From NCBI GenBank assembly GCA_002189035.1, contig CM007989.1, forward strand, positions 1,364,001 through 1,428,000: 64,000 bases of DNA, given 5' to 3'. How positions within the stretch are numbered: the stretch's first letter is position 1; each line of letters begins with the position of its first letter. The notes beneath the pieces are model-generated. The model saw only the letters and a program-made list of their open reading frames with translations. It ran no database searches and was not told the DNA's origin. Origin of the DNA: Utricularia gibba. Lineage: Eukaryota; Streptophyta; Magnoliopsida; Lamiales; Lentibulariaceae. Made by a program: the position numbers and the translations under genes. Of the stretch, positions 1 through 9,935 are shown piece by piece.

Positions 1-576
1 TGCTTAAACCTCTCCTCTTCAGAAACAAGGTCAAAACTGCCTTGGCTTCTTCCTTTTCTGATGCCAGCAAGGTTGGCGAAACAAGCGGCAGGCTCAAGGA
101 TCCATTTGTCTCTGCTTCAGCTTTGAGTCACAAGGAATGTAGCCATGTTACCTCAGGTGAGAACATACACAAAAAACAATCTAATTTCATACCATGTTTG
201 GCCAGAGAAATGAAACTCTTCTGAGAAACTTTATACTTCGTCCTGCATATGGCATATGAAGATAAGATAAAAATAAATTTAAAAACAGTAAATGTTTAAG
301 AATGCCTTTGATCCACAATCATTCATGCCACCGAGTACGCAACCTCAAAGTAGTGATTTTCTCTAACTTCTGGACTTTCCAGAAAACTACATGTTTATCC
401 ACATCGAAGTTAAAGAACATATCGATTCGCGAAAAGTAGCTCAGAAAACCTCCGAAACAAGTTTGGTGCAAACAAAAACAGCAGCTTTAATAATGAACCA
501 AGACACAAGAACTAACCTTGGCAGGATAAACGTTGCTTCTGTCCTCGGGGAAAAAGAAGGGATTTTGCAGGCGTGA
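1..576 (+). CDS. 3'-terminal exons of an unidentified gene (5' part outside window)
   Basis: Two open segments join in phase. The first runs from the left edge (frame starting at base 3) to 156 and ends at a CAG|GTGAG donor in phase 1. The second begins at 383 after a TTTCCAG acceptor and ends at a TGA at 574-576. The joined C-terminus is about 115 residues, hydrophilic and rich in Ser, Lys and Thr, with no domain I recognise and no membrane segment. The matching splice phase and good splice sites support a real gene end; the product is unknown because the rest lies upstream of the window. No polyadenylation signal stands out before the tRNA gene that begins about 125 bases downstream. Confidence 0.45.
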
Positions 577-702
577 AAACATGCGTAAGCTTTCATCTCT
601 GAGCCTTATCCTGAGAAACGATTCCGAATTTGATATTGAGTTCAGACACTAGTGAGTAGCAGTATTGATCATATTAATAAATGTTTAACCCACATAACAC
701 GC

Positions 703-774
703 GGGCATTTGGTCTAGTGGTATGATTCTCGCTTTGGGTGCGAGAGGTCCCGAGTTCGATTCTCGGAATGCCCC
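703..774 (+). tRNA. tRNA-Pro (anticodon UGG)
   Basis: An intronless 72-base cloverleaf. The acceptor arm GGGCATT pairs with AATGCCC at 767-773, followed by discriminator C. The anticodon stem CTCGC/GCGAG encloses the loop TTTGGGT with TGG in the centre, which reads proline CCA/CCN codons. The T arm contains GGTCCCGAGTTCGATTCTCGG, including the pol III B-box core GTTCGA. The A-box-like D arm is TGGTCTAGTGG. CCA is not encoded, as expected for a nuclear eukaryotic tRNA gene. It stands alone and does not overlap the flanking protein genes. Confidence 0.97.
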
Positions 775-775
775 C

Positions 776-781
776 TTTTTT
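776..781 (+). terminator. RNA polymerase III terminator
   Basis: Six consecutive T residues begin two bases after the discriminator base of the tRNA-Pro gene. This is the normal pol III stop signal. Confidence 0.85.
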
Positions 782-937
782 GCACACTTCTTTTACCAAA
801 CCGTTTTTTTTTTTAACATAAATAAAGTCGACGACAAAACACGATCCCTCCTCCACACTCGCAACTGACACTGGTAAACACGGAGGCTGGAGCCGTGTGA
901 GCCCCAACATTATCTGGATTCCCGACGATTCTTCTGT

Positions 938-3884
938 TCACTTTGTCACCAAAATATCTCCATAAGCCTCTTCCTGCTGTAGCTCTATGCAGCCCCTCGT
1001 TTTCAGAACCTGTTACGTTGGAACTAACACCTGAGACCTACACATTACACGTATGAGCAGCAACAAAAGATGAACTTTAAGTACCAACCAGAACAGCATA
1101 CAACATGCGTGCGCATTCTGTCTGTGTTTTCCCAGCTACCAGTTCAGAAAATTTCAACACTCGTTCCTTCTTCCTCCTAAACAGCATCCTGTCCTCAGTG
1201 CAGTCATGTCAGTTAACAAGGGACCGAAAATGAACTCCCCCCAAGAAAAGATTCTGACATGAGCCTTCCTGGCATATGCGTACCTGGTGATTGTTGTGAG
1301 TAAATCTGAAACATGCAAAAAAGTTTAGTGTCAAGGAAGGTAGTAACATTATTAGGAGTTTTTTGGCGATGAAAATACTGAATTTTCTAACAAGTCGACT
1401 TACCCTCTTCTTTGTGAGTTCCATTTTTTGAAGTTGAACCCATTTCCTACACAAGCAAGAATGCAGATGACCATATGTGTGCGTTTCTTTTTTTACAAAA
1501 AGGAGAAATGAGTGGGCAGAAAACCAACTTTGTGGGCAGGTGTTCCTGGAGCAGCTGGACTGCTTGAAACCTGTTCGTTAACCACATAATCAGTGGATGG
1601 GAGAGCATCTTCATGACAATATGATGATTCATCTGATGGCATACTTTTCTTGGGCTCAAGTGAATCCAGGTCTGCAACAGCCAGGGGTAGGAGATAGTGA
1701 TTAAGAGCTTCTAAAGAGAGCTAGTACCGGTAAACTTTGTCGTTACCCTGGTACATTGGTTCAAAGATGCTACTAGGTGTATGAAAGAGTCTAGCTTTCT
1801 TCTTTTGACGTTTTAAATTCCCTGTATCATCTAACCACTTCTTGTATACCCTACATACATGCGAGAAGAATAATATAAGGTTTAGCTTTGAAAGCAGAAC
1901 TGGCGAAGTTGTTTTATCATGAACCTGTTAGGCACACCAATAGTAGAATCCCATATCATCTTATGCCTCTGCCGAGTACTAGCATGGTCTTTTGTTGATG
2001 GTGTCACCACTTTAGGAGATTCTTTAGGACTCGGGAATTTCTCACTTTGCATCTCACCCTTTCCTACATCAGATATGTCAATTAAATGTAGGGGTGCTTC
2101 CATGGCACTAGTAAGGTTTTCCACATAGAACATGTTGTCATCAGGTGAGGTGGAGAAATCATTTCCATAAGAGGATCTCAAGTTCAAATGCAGATCCTCA
2201 TCTTCATCCAAAACCATGGGCTCAAAACGATCATCCCCATCAAAATCTGTTCCCAAAAGCAACCCTCCATCAGAATAATGATATGACTCCATACTGTTAA
2301 TCCAGCTTGGAGAATCATTCGCAATATATTCAGCAGATAATAACTGTTCATCATTTGTGTGGCTTTCAGGTGCAGTAGCATCAATGCTTGCAAAAGAAAC
2401 TTTCTTCCTTTTGGATGAATTTGGAACTGAAGGAAACATCATGCGTTCAGGTGATAGCACACTGCAAGATGAAAATGGAACTGCGTGAGAGGAATGAAAA
2501 TATGATTTATACCACTGCATGCATATTATGCCCGCTTACTCTTTAGGTGGTGTGAAAGGCTCTGAATCAGGTCCAGAAATCAGATTCTTCTCCTGAAAAA
2601 ATACAATATACATTTCTTTTGAACCCAAGTGATTAAAATGAGAGAAAACCAATCAACTTTTATATAAAAGTATTATCTGAGAACATCCTTGAAGTATAGG
2701 ATCTACTAGTGTACTTAAATTTCTCTTTTGAAATACAACCACAAAAGAAAATTATTAGCAAATGCCTAATCACGGTACTCAGCTGAAAGATATTGAAGGG
2801 TCAAGTGTGTAGTGACTACCTTAAAAGAAGACTCTCTCGTTCTATTTCTTCTGCTCTCTGAAATAATACACTAGCTCATTTTCCATGACAAACAGCATTT
2901 CAAGATCAACCAAATGCATTCCATGAAAATCGTAATACCTGCAAGCATGTGCTTGGGACGATGCCTCTCATTTGGACTGCATAGGTGAGGAAAATAGTGA
3001 GATTCTGTAAATGGTTGCAGGAACTGACAACTTGATGGTCCTGAAACAAGAAAAATTGTACAAGGCACTACTGAACTCACATTGCTGATTCTTGATCCTC
3101 GGAGCTTTCAATCCCAAATGCATCCATTTCAAGTCTTTTGGGTACACTGATAGATTTTTGAGGACGTTTTCGGATCCCATCACAAGAACGAGAATGAGCA
3201 TGAGAACGTTTACTCCAGCCAGTGCTGAGCCGGAGGAGCATGTCCAGCATTTGTTGACTGAAATCGTAGAGATTCTCAACCTTTCTAGAGAATATCCTGA
3301 CGACACCCAATAGAAGGAAAGCCATCATCCTGTGTGCCACAAAACGAACCTCCTCATCAAGAATCGTGTCTGTAGACAAGGAACACTATATCGATTAGTA
3401 AAAGAAAAACTGCAAGAAGCAACCTTCAGCGCCCTGCTTATAATTCTCAAAAGCCACAACATTAAAGAGCAACTCCTGGACATCTGAACATAGTAAGGGC
3501 TCGTGCAAGAACCAATAATACTAATACAACCATTGAATGGCGGCAACGGCACTTCCAAAGAAGCTCAAAAAGTAGAAAACAAAAGAATACCACACAAGAA
3601 AAAATTCCAGAATTCTATAAACCCATACACCGCTCGTCTTGCTCGTTAACTCTTCAGAATCAAAGAAGAAGAGAAACCAGCAGGACCTTCCTGACCCCAT
3701 AACGCACTTGGCGCAGCAGCATTTACGAAATAAAAGAAGGAAATAAACAAAAACACATGCCTACAGCGCCGGAAATGTCCATCTGGCGAACTTGATCTTC
3801 CTTGAGCCGTCTCGGGCAGTGGCCAGCCGTCCAAACTAAACCCAACGGCGCATTCTTCGACAGCAAGAACTGAGCGTAGAACAT
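938..3884 (-). CDS. RAD21: Sister chromatid cohesion 1 protein (RAD21/SCC1-type alpha-kleisin)
   Basis: Kleisin that closes the cohesin ring by binding SMC3 with its N-terminus and SMC1 with its C-terminal winged helix. Exons: complement(938..1009, 1089..1188, 1284..1305, 1404..1446, 1529..1671, 1747..1850, 1925..2461, 2540..2592, 2820..2857, 2939..2976, 3081..3369, 3761..3884), all in phase, 520 residues. The N-terminal Rad21/Rec8 domain starts MFYAQFLLSKNAPLG and contains LLGVVRIFSRKVE. The C-terminal winged helix includes ELVAGKTQTECARMLY and ends with the expected GDI-type tail. The middle is acidic and poorly conserved, so the 2939-2976 and 1529-1671 exon borders are less certain. Intron 1 appears to use a GC donor, and the 1284-1305 exon is only 22 bases. 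At about 520 residues it is at the short end for plant RAD21 paralogues. Which paralogue (SYN2, SYN3 or SYN4) is not resolved. REC8 is unlikely from the N-terminus. Confidence 0.85.
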
Positions 3885-4339
3885 GGTTATTTCTATCGAA
3901 CTCGTACCAACTGTAGCGCGAAAAAGGGAGCGATGGGGAGCACAGAAGAAGAACGGTCACATTTGCACATACAGAAGAACAAACTTGCTGCACAATCTTC
4001 TCATCGGCGGGAGAAGAGAATATCCAAGTTGACCGAATTGTCCCTACAGACGTCGGTGACGGTAACTTCTGTGCCCTCGGAATTAGGGTATTTTTGTAAA
4101 TCCATATATTTTGTCAGTGAAGCGGTGAAACTTTTCTCGAAACTTATTCCCTGGGGTCATTAAATAATAAAATGAAACGGTAAGTCGGTAACTGATAAAA
4201 GAAGGCCGCGGCCCGTTTGCATCCCGGTATGGGCCGTACATCCTGGGGTTTCCTGCCCCATCAATGGTTTCTTCAGTTCCTTCTGACGGAATTCTGAGAG
4301 GCGATACTTCATAAACTTTCTGGTTTTTGTTGATTGCTG
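3885..4339. promoter_or_regulatory. Shared upstream region of divergent genes (RAD21 and 82-aa protein)
   Basis: 455 bases separate the two divergent start codons, so both 5' leaders and promoters must lie here. I see no convincing TATA box for either gene, which suits housekeeping-type dispersed initiation. The short open frames across it are unsupported. Confidence 0.4.
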
Positions 4340-5110
4340 ATGGATCCTAATCACACTGGAGATTTGCTCAAGTACGCTTTTTTGATTAAGGGTTGAGTAT
4401 ATGGTTTGTAAAATTGGGTGATTTGATGATTTTGCTTCAGGCATTTGGAGAAACAGAACGAGCTTCTTATGGATGCTTATAGGTCAATGTCGCATGAGTT
4501 GCGCAAACTCCAGGTCTGATTGATTTCTATTTTCAATCAAGTTTTGACGTCTGTATCGTATATACTTTTCTTGTTGATTGTGTTCGAGGAGTAGATAGAC
4601 AGGTGTAAAAAGCATGGGTTTTTTTATGAACATTTTTGCTGCTGTATTTCGAGTTCTTTGCGGTATTAATTTGGTTCGCGAATCCAATAATGTGCTGAAG
4701 TTCTACCTTATTTCTGTTCCAACTTTGTAGGTTGAGGAAGAAATACTCATGCGGAAATTCTACGAGTTTATGGCTTCCCAGGGTTTAGTTGAGAAGGTAT
4801 TTCTTCGTCAAAAATTCAACTATTTACTAGTTTCGGCCTCGGAAGAATGCCACAGAAATTCGACAGCATCCTCTTTTTTGGCTAGTATTATCCTGTTTCC
4901 AGTGCCTATCGGGGAGTAATTCTGTTGTCTTTTTATTGCAACCTTCTTGATACGCGCTCTCCCTGGATGCATTGGGTATGAGATCCTTTCTGGAACTATG
5001 CGTTGACCACCATTTTTTTTTTTTTTTTGCAGAAGAAAAATAGTGCAAAAACATCAGAGAATGAAAACGATCCAAGTGAAGAATTAGGTGTTTCTGCAAA
5101 GCAGCACTAG
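4340..5110 (+). CDS. Small conserved coiled protein, function unknown (82 aa)
   Basis: Four exons, 4340..4371, 4441..4513, 4731..4796 and 5033..5110, join in phase to 82 residues. All introns are GT-AG with good pyrimidine tracts. The protein begins MDPNHTGDLL and then has a heptad-like helical stretch of about 45 residues with repeated Leu/Met (HLEKQNELLMDAYRSMSHEL) and an acidic EEEILMRKFYEF block. The tail is Ser/Glu/Lys rich and looks disordered. There is no signal peptide or membrane segment. The four-exon structure with small phase-consistent exons argues strongly for a real gene. I have a vague memory of similar unannotated plant proteins but no function to offer. It is divergent from RAD21. 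Confidence 0.7.
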
Positions 5111-5300
5111 ACTCATGGTATTTGTTCATAACAAGATACATGGATAGAAAAGAGAAATCTCATGTAAAACACAGTGAGTATTTTTCTGCTGGACAACAGC
5201 AAGGCCTGCTGAAAGAGAAGAAACAATTTTGCTTGAGAGTGCAACATGAGCTCATAAATGCTGAGCAACATTGCTCATTAGGATGTTTTGTGTAATCTCA

Positions 5301-6613
5301 CTAGGTGAGAAGGTAGGTGCAATGCCCATAACCTGCAACAAAAAAGTATACAGATTTAGGAGTTAGAAGGAATGACATGTTTTTTCTGGTATTAGGATAC
5401 TAACTGGGGTTGGAGGTGATGAGCATAGCAGTGTCTCCAAAGCCACAAGTTCCTCCATTTCTCTTATGCCTCTGCCAGTATATGTTGAAAGCATAAGAGG
5501 CATGGGCCACAATATTGTCCGGGAAGTAGCAACTTCCACCAGGTTCAATTGCTTCACAATCAACACCGCCTTCTCCACAGGCAAAATCCAGAGATTTCTG
5601 CAGTGTTTCAAAAGGTACGCTAGCCTTGGCCACACACCACTCACCATCATGTGTTGCTGAAGCCACCGAGCCACTGCCATGAGATGGTTCGCATGGTGGC
5701 AGATGGGGTCCAAATGGGGGATTTGCTTGGTGATTAGCTGGAGGCATGGGTGATGAGAGTGGAGATGCCGAGGGACTAGCCACTGGAGAATGGGACAGAA
5801 CATGTCGTGGGGATGGAGGTAGAGCATCTGTTGCTGGAAATGGTGGACTCGTAAAATAGGTAGAAGAAGCGGAGAGAGAAGGCGCAGGTGATGCAGAAAT
5901 TGGTGACATTGCATCAACAGATGCTTCTTCTGTCCACTGACTGTTCATCACATTCATTGCTATAGGGTGGGGAACCCCAAGGTTTTCAATGGATTTGGAA
6001 TGATGTTTCAGCAGACTCTGCATCTCGTCAGACCATGCATCCAAGTATGGAGGTGGTTCCACCACATAAGGTGAGCCTGTGTCTTGCAATGCTGCTAGCA
6101 GAGGCTTAATATATGAATTGGCAACATCATCTCGGAACGATATGAGCCTGGAGTTCAAACAGTCTGTTGAGAATGACACAGAGACCTTGATTTCCTTCTC
6201 CAAACCCCACCTTGAGAGTGAATGCTGAATGTTCTTGATTGACGGCAAAACAGAAGCCATCATGTGTTGGTTTTTGCTGCAGAAAACTCCCCGTCCAACG
6301 AGTATTACACTAACATTCACTTCTGGGTAGAAACTCAAAACGTGGTCTCGCAGCCAGGATTCGGCTGTGAGAACACTTCTGGACACTTTCTCAAGGCTCT
6401 CAGTGTCTACAAGAACAGACAGTGCCATCCCATTCCCAGCTGAATCTTGGAGTGCTGAGAACTTGACTGGTTTTTGAGCTTCTGCTGCGGTGAAAATGAA
6501 ACCTTTAAGCTGGTTTTCAACACAAGGACACAAAATTGCTCATTTAGGGCGGGCTTACCACCAGAACATAGGAGCAGAATGAAGAAAGACAGCAAGCAGA
6601 CAATCTTCACCAT
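5301..6613 (-). CDS. X8 (CBM43)-domain secreted protein with degenerate GH17-like region
   Basis: Exons complement(5301..5332, 5405..6484, 6559..6613), 388 residues. Residues 1-18 or so are a signal peptide (MVKIVCLLSFFILLLCSG), so the protein enters the secretory pathway. Residues ~25-190 resemble the second half of a GH17 beta-1,3-glucanase barrel, but at the expected catalytic VGNE position the sequence reads VGRG, so hydrolase activity is unlikely. A Pro/Ser-rich linker (~215-295) leads to an X8/CBM43 domain (~300-385) beginning EWCVAKASV, with the six cysteines of the family and the closing NPSYGHC motif. X8 domains bind beta-1,3-glucan (callose) at cell walls and plasmodesmata. The C-terminus ends soon after the X8 domain with no GPI-anchor signal. 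The start codon is fixed by the signal peptide. Confidence 0.85.
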
Positions 6614-7441
6614 CTTCAGTCACCACCAAGCCACACTGGAGAAGACTGATATGTGAGAGGCAATAAAAAGCCCCCTTCCCTACGACAACAAGATTCTCAT
6701 TCAGTCACTCTCACTGCCTCCAAAATTGTACACTGACAAAGCAAAAGATCGGGAAAGAGAAAAGCAAATGCGGTCTCGTGTTGACACAGCAAAAGCTAGT
6801 TCAGCATTCCAGCTTCTGTCTTGCAGGTACTGTTTGTTTAACACAGCACCTGCAAAACCATAATTTCAAAATGAGTTAGATTATTGGTGCATGAATTGAA
6901 CACTGAGCTACATTCTATGTTATATAGTAAATTAGATCATTAACAGATGTTTTTTTTTTCCTCATCTGATATCATGGCATCAGACAGAGGTTGCTTTCTA
7001 CTAAAGAGACGGATGATGCCTCAACGAGAATATATCCCTGCACAGAAGAGATGGCGTGGATGCTTCACCATGCTTCTCTTTTTCCTTTACTCCTTGACCA
7101 CCTCCATGCATTGGACAGACATCTCCATTGTCCTCCACGCGGCGGCGCCGCCTTGATACCATCCCACCGGCCATTTCTATTGTGCTGTGGGCTCGGAGTG
7201 GTGCTCGTTCAGGCGGCCCAAATTGCTTGATCCTTGGATTGGGCTTGAGGGTAAATTTAGTAATTATGACCCATCTGTGGCCCATAGAGGGCAAAATTCA
7301 CCCATACGCCGTCGTTTCTATGACTTCGAAGGCAACAGGGGAAATTGAAGCTCTGCTCTTGGAAGGCTTTTATCTTTCAGTTTTTTCTCAATTCCCTGAA
7401 AATTTTCAAGGGAGCTGTAAATTGCTCTGTCCGGCGGCGGC
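6614..7441. promoter_or_regulatory. Shared upstream region of divergent X8 gene and NAA20
   Basis: 828 bases between divergent start codons. It contains a T-rich run near 6949-6960 and a moderately GC-rich stretch at 7080-7240. Open frames here on both strands (for example 7128-7445) lack any recognisable domain and fall upstream of the conserved NAA20 start. I see no separate gene. Confidence 0.35.
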
Positions 7442-8642
7442 ATGACGACGATTCGAAAGTTTTGCTGCAACGATCTCCTCCGATTCGCCTCAGTCAATCT
7501 CGACCATCTCACTGAAACCGTTAGTCCTTTATTTCGTTCGAGATTGTGGATAGTGGTTTGTGTTCTTCTGTGAAATTTACGTTGCTTTGCAGTTTAATAT
7601 GACCTTCTACATGACATATTTGGCTCGTTGGCCGGACTATTTTCACGTTGCTGTAGCTCCCGGACACCAAATTATGGGTTACAGTGAGTTTTTTTTCTAA
7701 TTAGTAGAATCTATATTGAGGGTAAAGTCTGTTATCCGCTCACAAAGATTTCCTTATTACAAAAAAAACCTGTCTTAAATGCGGCGTTCCCTTTGGATTT
7801 ATGAATCGTCTTTGGTTTCTTCGATTGAGATTTTGGGTGAATATTTGAGTGTTTTCTACTATTTTCATAAGCATATTCAGGTGGATGGTACATCAATCTA
7901 ACATCCTTGTTTTGCATGTTCAATGGATTGTGTTAGCCCGTTTTGTTGGCTAGCTGCTTCTGCTTTTTTTGTGATAAAAAGGAATTAATGTGCAGTTATG
8001 GGGAAGGTTGAGGGCAAGGAGAATCATGGCACGGCCATGTTACTGCTGTAACTGTGGCTCCTGAATACCGAAGACAACAATTAGCCAAGAAACTGATGAA
8101 CATACTCGAAACAATTAGTGACAAGATGTAAGCCTCACAACCATCATAAATCTTGAACTGGACTTCACTGAGTTTTATCTTCAAACACAATGTTGCAAGG
8201 TTGTTTGATTGACCCATGCACTCTTGTATGTGTTGTTTTTTACAGTGATCAGGCTTTTTTTGTGGATCTTTTTGTGAGAGCATCTAATACACCTGCCATC
8301 AAAATGTATGAGAAGGTACACAAAACACCACTAGTTATCTTCCTGTTAATCCTTAGAATTGTAACGTATCTCGTGATGACTTCCTTTGTTCGTTGGTAGC
8401 TTGGCTACGTAGTATACAGACGTGTCCTTCGCTATTACTCCGGCGAGGAGGATGGATTGGGTAATTTACTACCATGACTTTTACATAGTGGGTTATCCCG
8501 AAACATGATTCCCAGGTCTTCTGATATTGTGCCCCTCCCTTCTGTATCAGACATGCGGAAGGCCTTATCCAGGGATGTGGACAAGAAGTCGATCATCCCT
8601 CTCAAGCGGCCGATCACGCCCGATGAACTGGAATACGACTAG
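7442..8642 (+). CDS. NAA20: NAA20, catalytic subunit of N-terminal acetyltransferase B (one-base frameshift)
   Basis: NAA20 with NAA25 forms cytosolic NatB, which acetylates N-termini starting Met-Asp/Glu/Asn/Gln. Exons 7442..7519, 7593..7683, 7996..8127, 8246..8315, 8400..8460, 8551..8642 give a GNAT fold: MTTIRKFCCNDLLRFASVNL at the N-terminus, the acetyl-CoA loop RRQQLAKKLM in exon 3, and FVDLFVRASNTPAIKMYEKL. The tail is KRPITPDELEYD. Exon 3 lacks one base near 8012-8018: the reading frame breaks after VEGK and resumes at WHGHV. Allowing one extra base, the length is 174 residues, the family's normal size, and every other splice phase fits. No other damage is visible, so I read this as an assembly error, not a dead gene. 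Confidence 0.9.
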
Positions 8643-9542
8643 CTCCGGTGCCAGCAAGTAGACGAAACGAGATGATCATTCCTGGTGATGTGAAACAGTT
8701 CCTCCCCCTCTTCTTCTTCATCCCTTCTTTGATCTCCCCATGCGCCTCGACCATCCATCAGTTCCTATTTGTTTCTCGTGATTTTTATGAATTTATGAAA
8801 AGTAATTCTAAAATAAATATAATTAATTATTCATGTATCATAAATTGGAATACTTTTTCATCCACACTTCCGTAAAATGATGAATTATCAGAACTCTTGT
8901 CCCCATCGTCAAGTACAAGTTGGCCCCACATGCATTTGTGTCTGATTAATGTAATTTATTTAATTAAGTATTTAAATAAATATATAGTACTTAATTATAA
9001 TTAAAAATATATTTCGATGGATATATTTATAAATATTATTCGAAATATTATTGTGTTAATTATAATAAAAAAATGAAAACTCAATTAGTTAACAAAACTC
9101 ACGTAAAAAAAATATATTTTTTGAAAACATATGTAATTTATTTTGTCAATTATATCGAAAATACATTGATTAAATAAATATAATTTTAAATACATTCTTA
9201 TTTATAGAAATAAATAAAATTATCAAAACATGAATTAAGTAATTGTGTTGTACGGTTTTTCAAATATAATTTTTAAATAATTTATACTTAAAATCATGTT
9301 TTAAAACTTTATGATCGGAAGCCAATTTAAATACGAACAGAAAAAAAAAATCAGCACTAGAATGGATATATGACCATTTGAGTAGAGTGCACGGCCACCA
9401 CGTCTACTTTTGTCGGTGCATTCTCTACTCATTGGAATATAAAATAACCTACGCCTTCATGACGCACTCCGCCGACGGTTTTCCAAGCAGGCAGGCCGAC
9501 GGAAAGTCCCACACCACAAAGATTCTGCATCCCTTGCCCCCT
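8643..9542. other. Intergenic, very AT-rich
   Basis: Between NAA20 and the ERF gene. From about 8800 to 9350 the sequence is strongly AT-rich with poly-A/T tracts and no supported open frame, repeat or RNA gene. It must contain the NAA20 3' UTR and the ERF promoter. Confidence 0.6.
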
Positions 9543-9935
9543 ATGGCGGAGCCCGGCGAGGCGCGGCGGCGGAGCGAGAAGCAATACAAAGGCATAAGGA
9601 TGCGTAAATGGGGCAAGTGGGTGGCGGAAGTGAGGGAGCCCAATAAGCGATCGAGAATCTGGCTGGGTTCCTATTCCTCCCCAGTCGCGGCGGCCCGTGC
9701 CTACGACGTCGCCGCCTACTGCCTCCGTGGTTCCAAGGCGAAGCTCAATTTCCCTGAGGAGGTCTCCGCGGTCGCTCCCGAAGACCTCTCCGCCGCGTCG
9801 ATACGGAAGAAGGCGGCGGAGGTCGGCGTCAGGGTCGATAGCACTCTCGTCGCCGCGGCGGCGGTGAATACAACCCGGTTCAATAAAGAGATCGATCTCA
9901 ACAAGGAGCCCCAGCCTGAAATCCATGATTTCTAA
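9543..9935 (+). CDS. AP2/ERF transcription factor, group II (DREB A-5 type) with EAR motif
   Basis: Intronless, 130 residues from the ATG at 9543. One AP2 domain (~residues 14-72) begins [20 protein letters not shown], carries RIWLGSY and the [12 protein letters not shown] helix, and ends LNFPE. The following [10 protein letters not shown] block and the C-terminal EIDLNKEP, a DLNxxP EAR repression motif, are hallmarks of the small group II ERFs (ERF008-012 type), so it is expected to act as a nuclear repressor on DRE/GCC elements. An in-frame ATG at 9459 would add 28 residues with no conserved feature, so I prefer 9543. GC content rises sharply inside the gene compared with the flanks, as is common for intronless plant ERFs. 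Confidence 0.93.
   Translation: MAEPGEARRRSEKQYKGIRMRKWGKWVAEVREPNKRSRIWLGSYSSPVAAARAYDVAAYCLRGSKAKLNFPEEVSAVAPEDLSAASIRKKAAEVGVRVDSTLVAAAAVNTTRFNKEIDLNKEPQPEIHDF

Noticed and set aside
5363-5917. 184-codon minus-strand ORF rich in His/Leu/Gln
   Set aside because: Frame-shifted shadow of the Pro/Ser linker and X8 domain.
7442-8642. NAA20 as a pseudogene
   Set aside because: One missing base is the only defect and the same kind of defect hits unrelated essential genes in this window.
9429-9926. 165-codon minus-strand ORF opposite the ERF gene
   Set aside because: Antisense shadow of a GC-rich AP2 gene; no domain and poor codon pattern.
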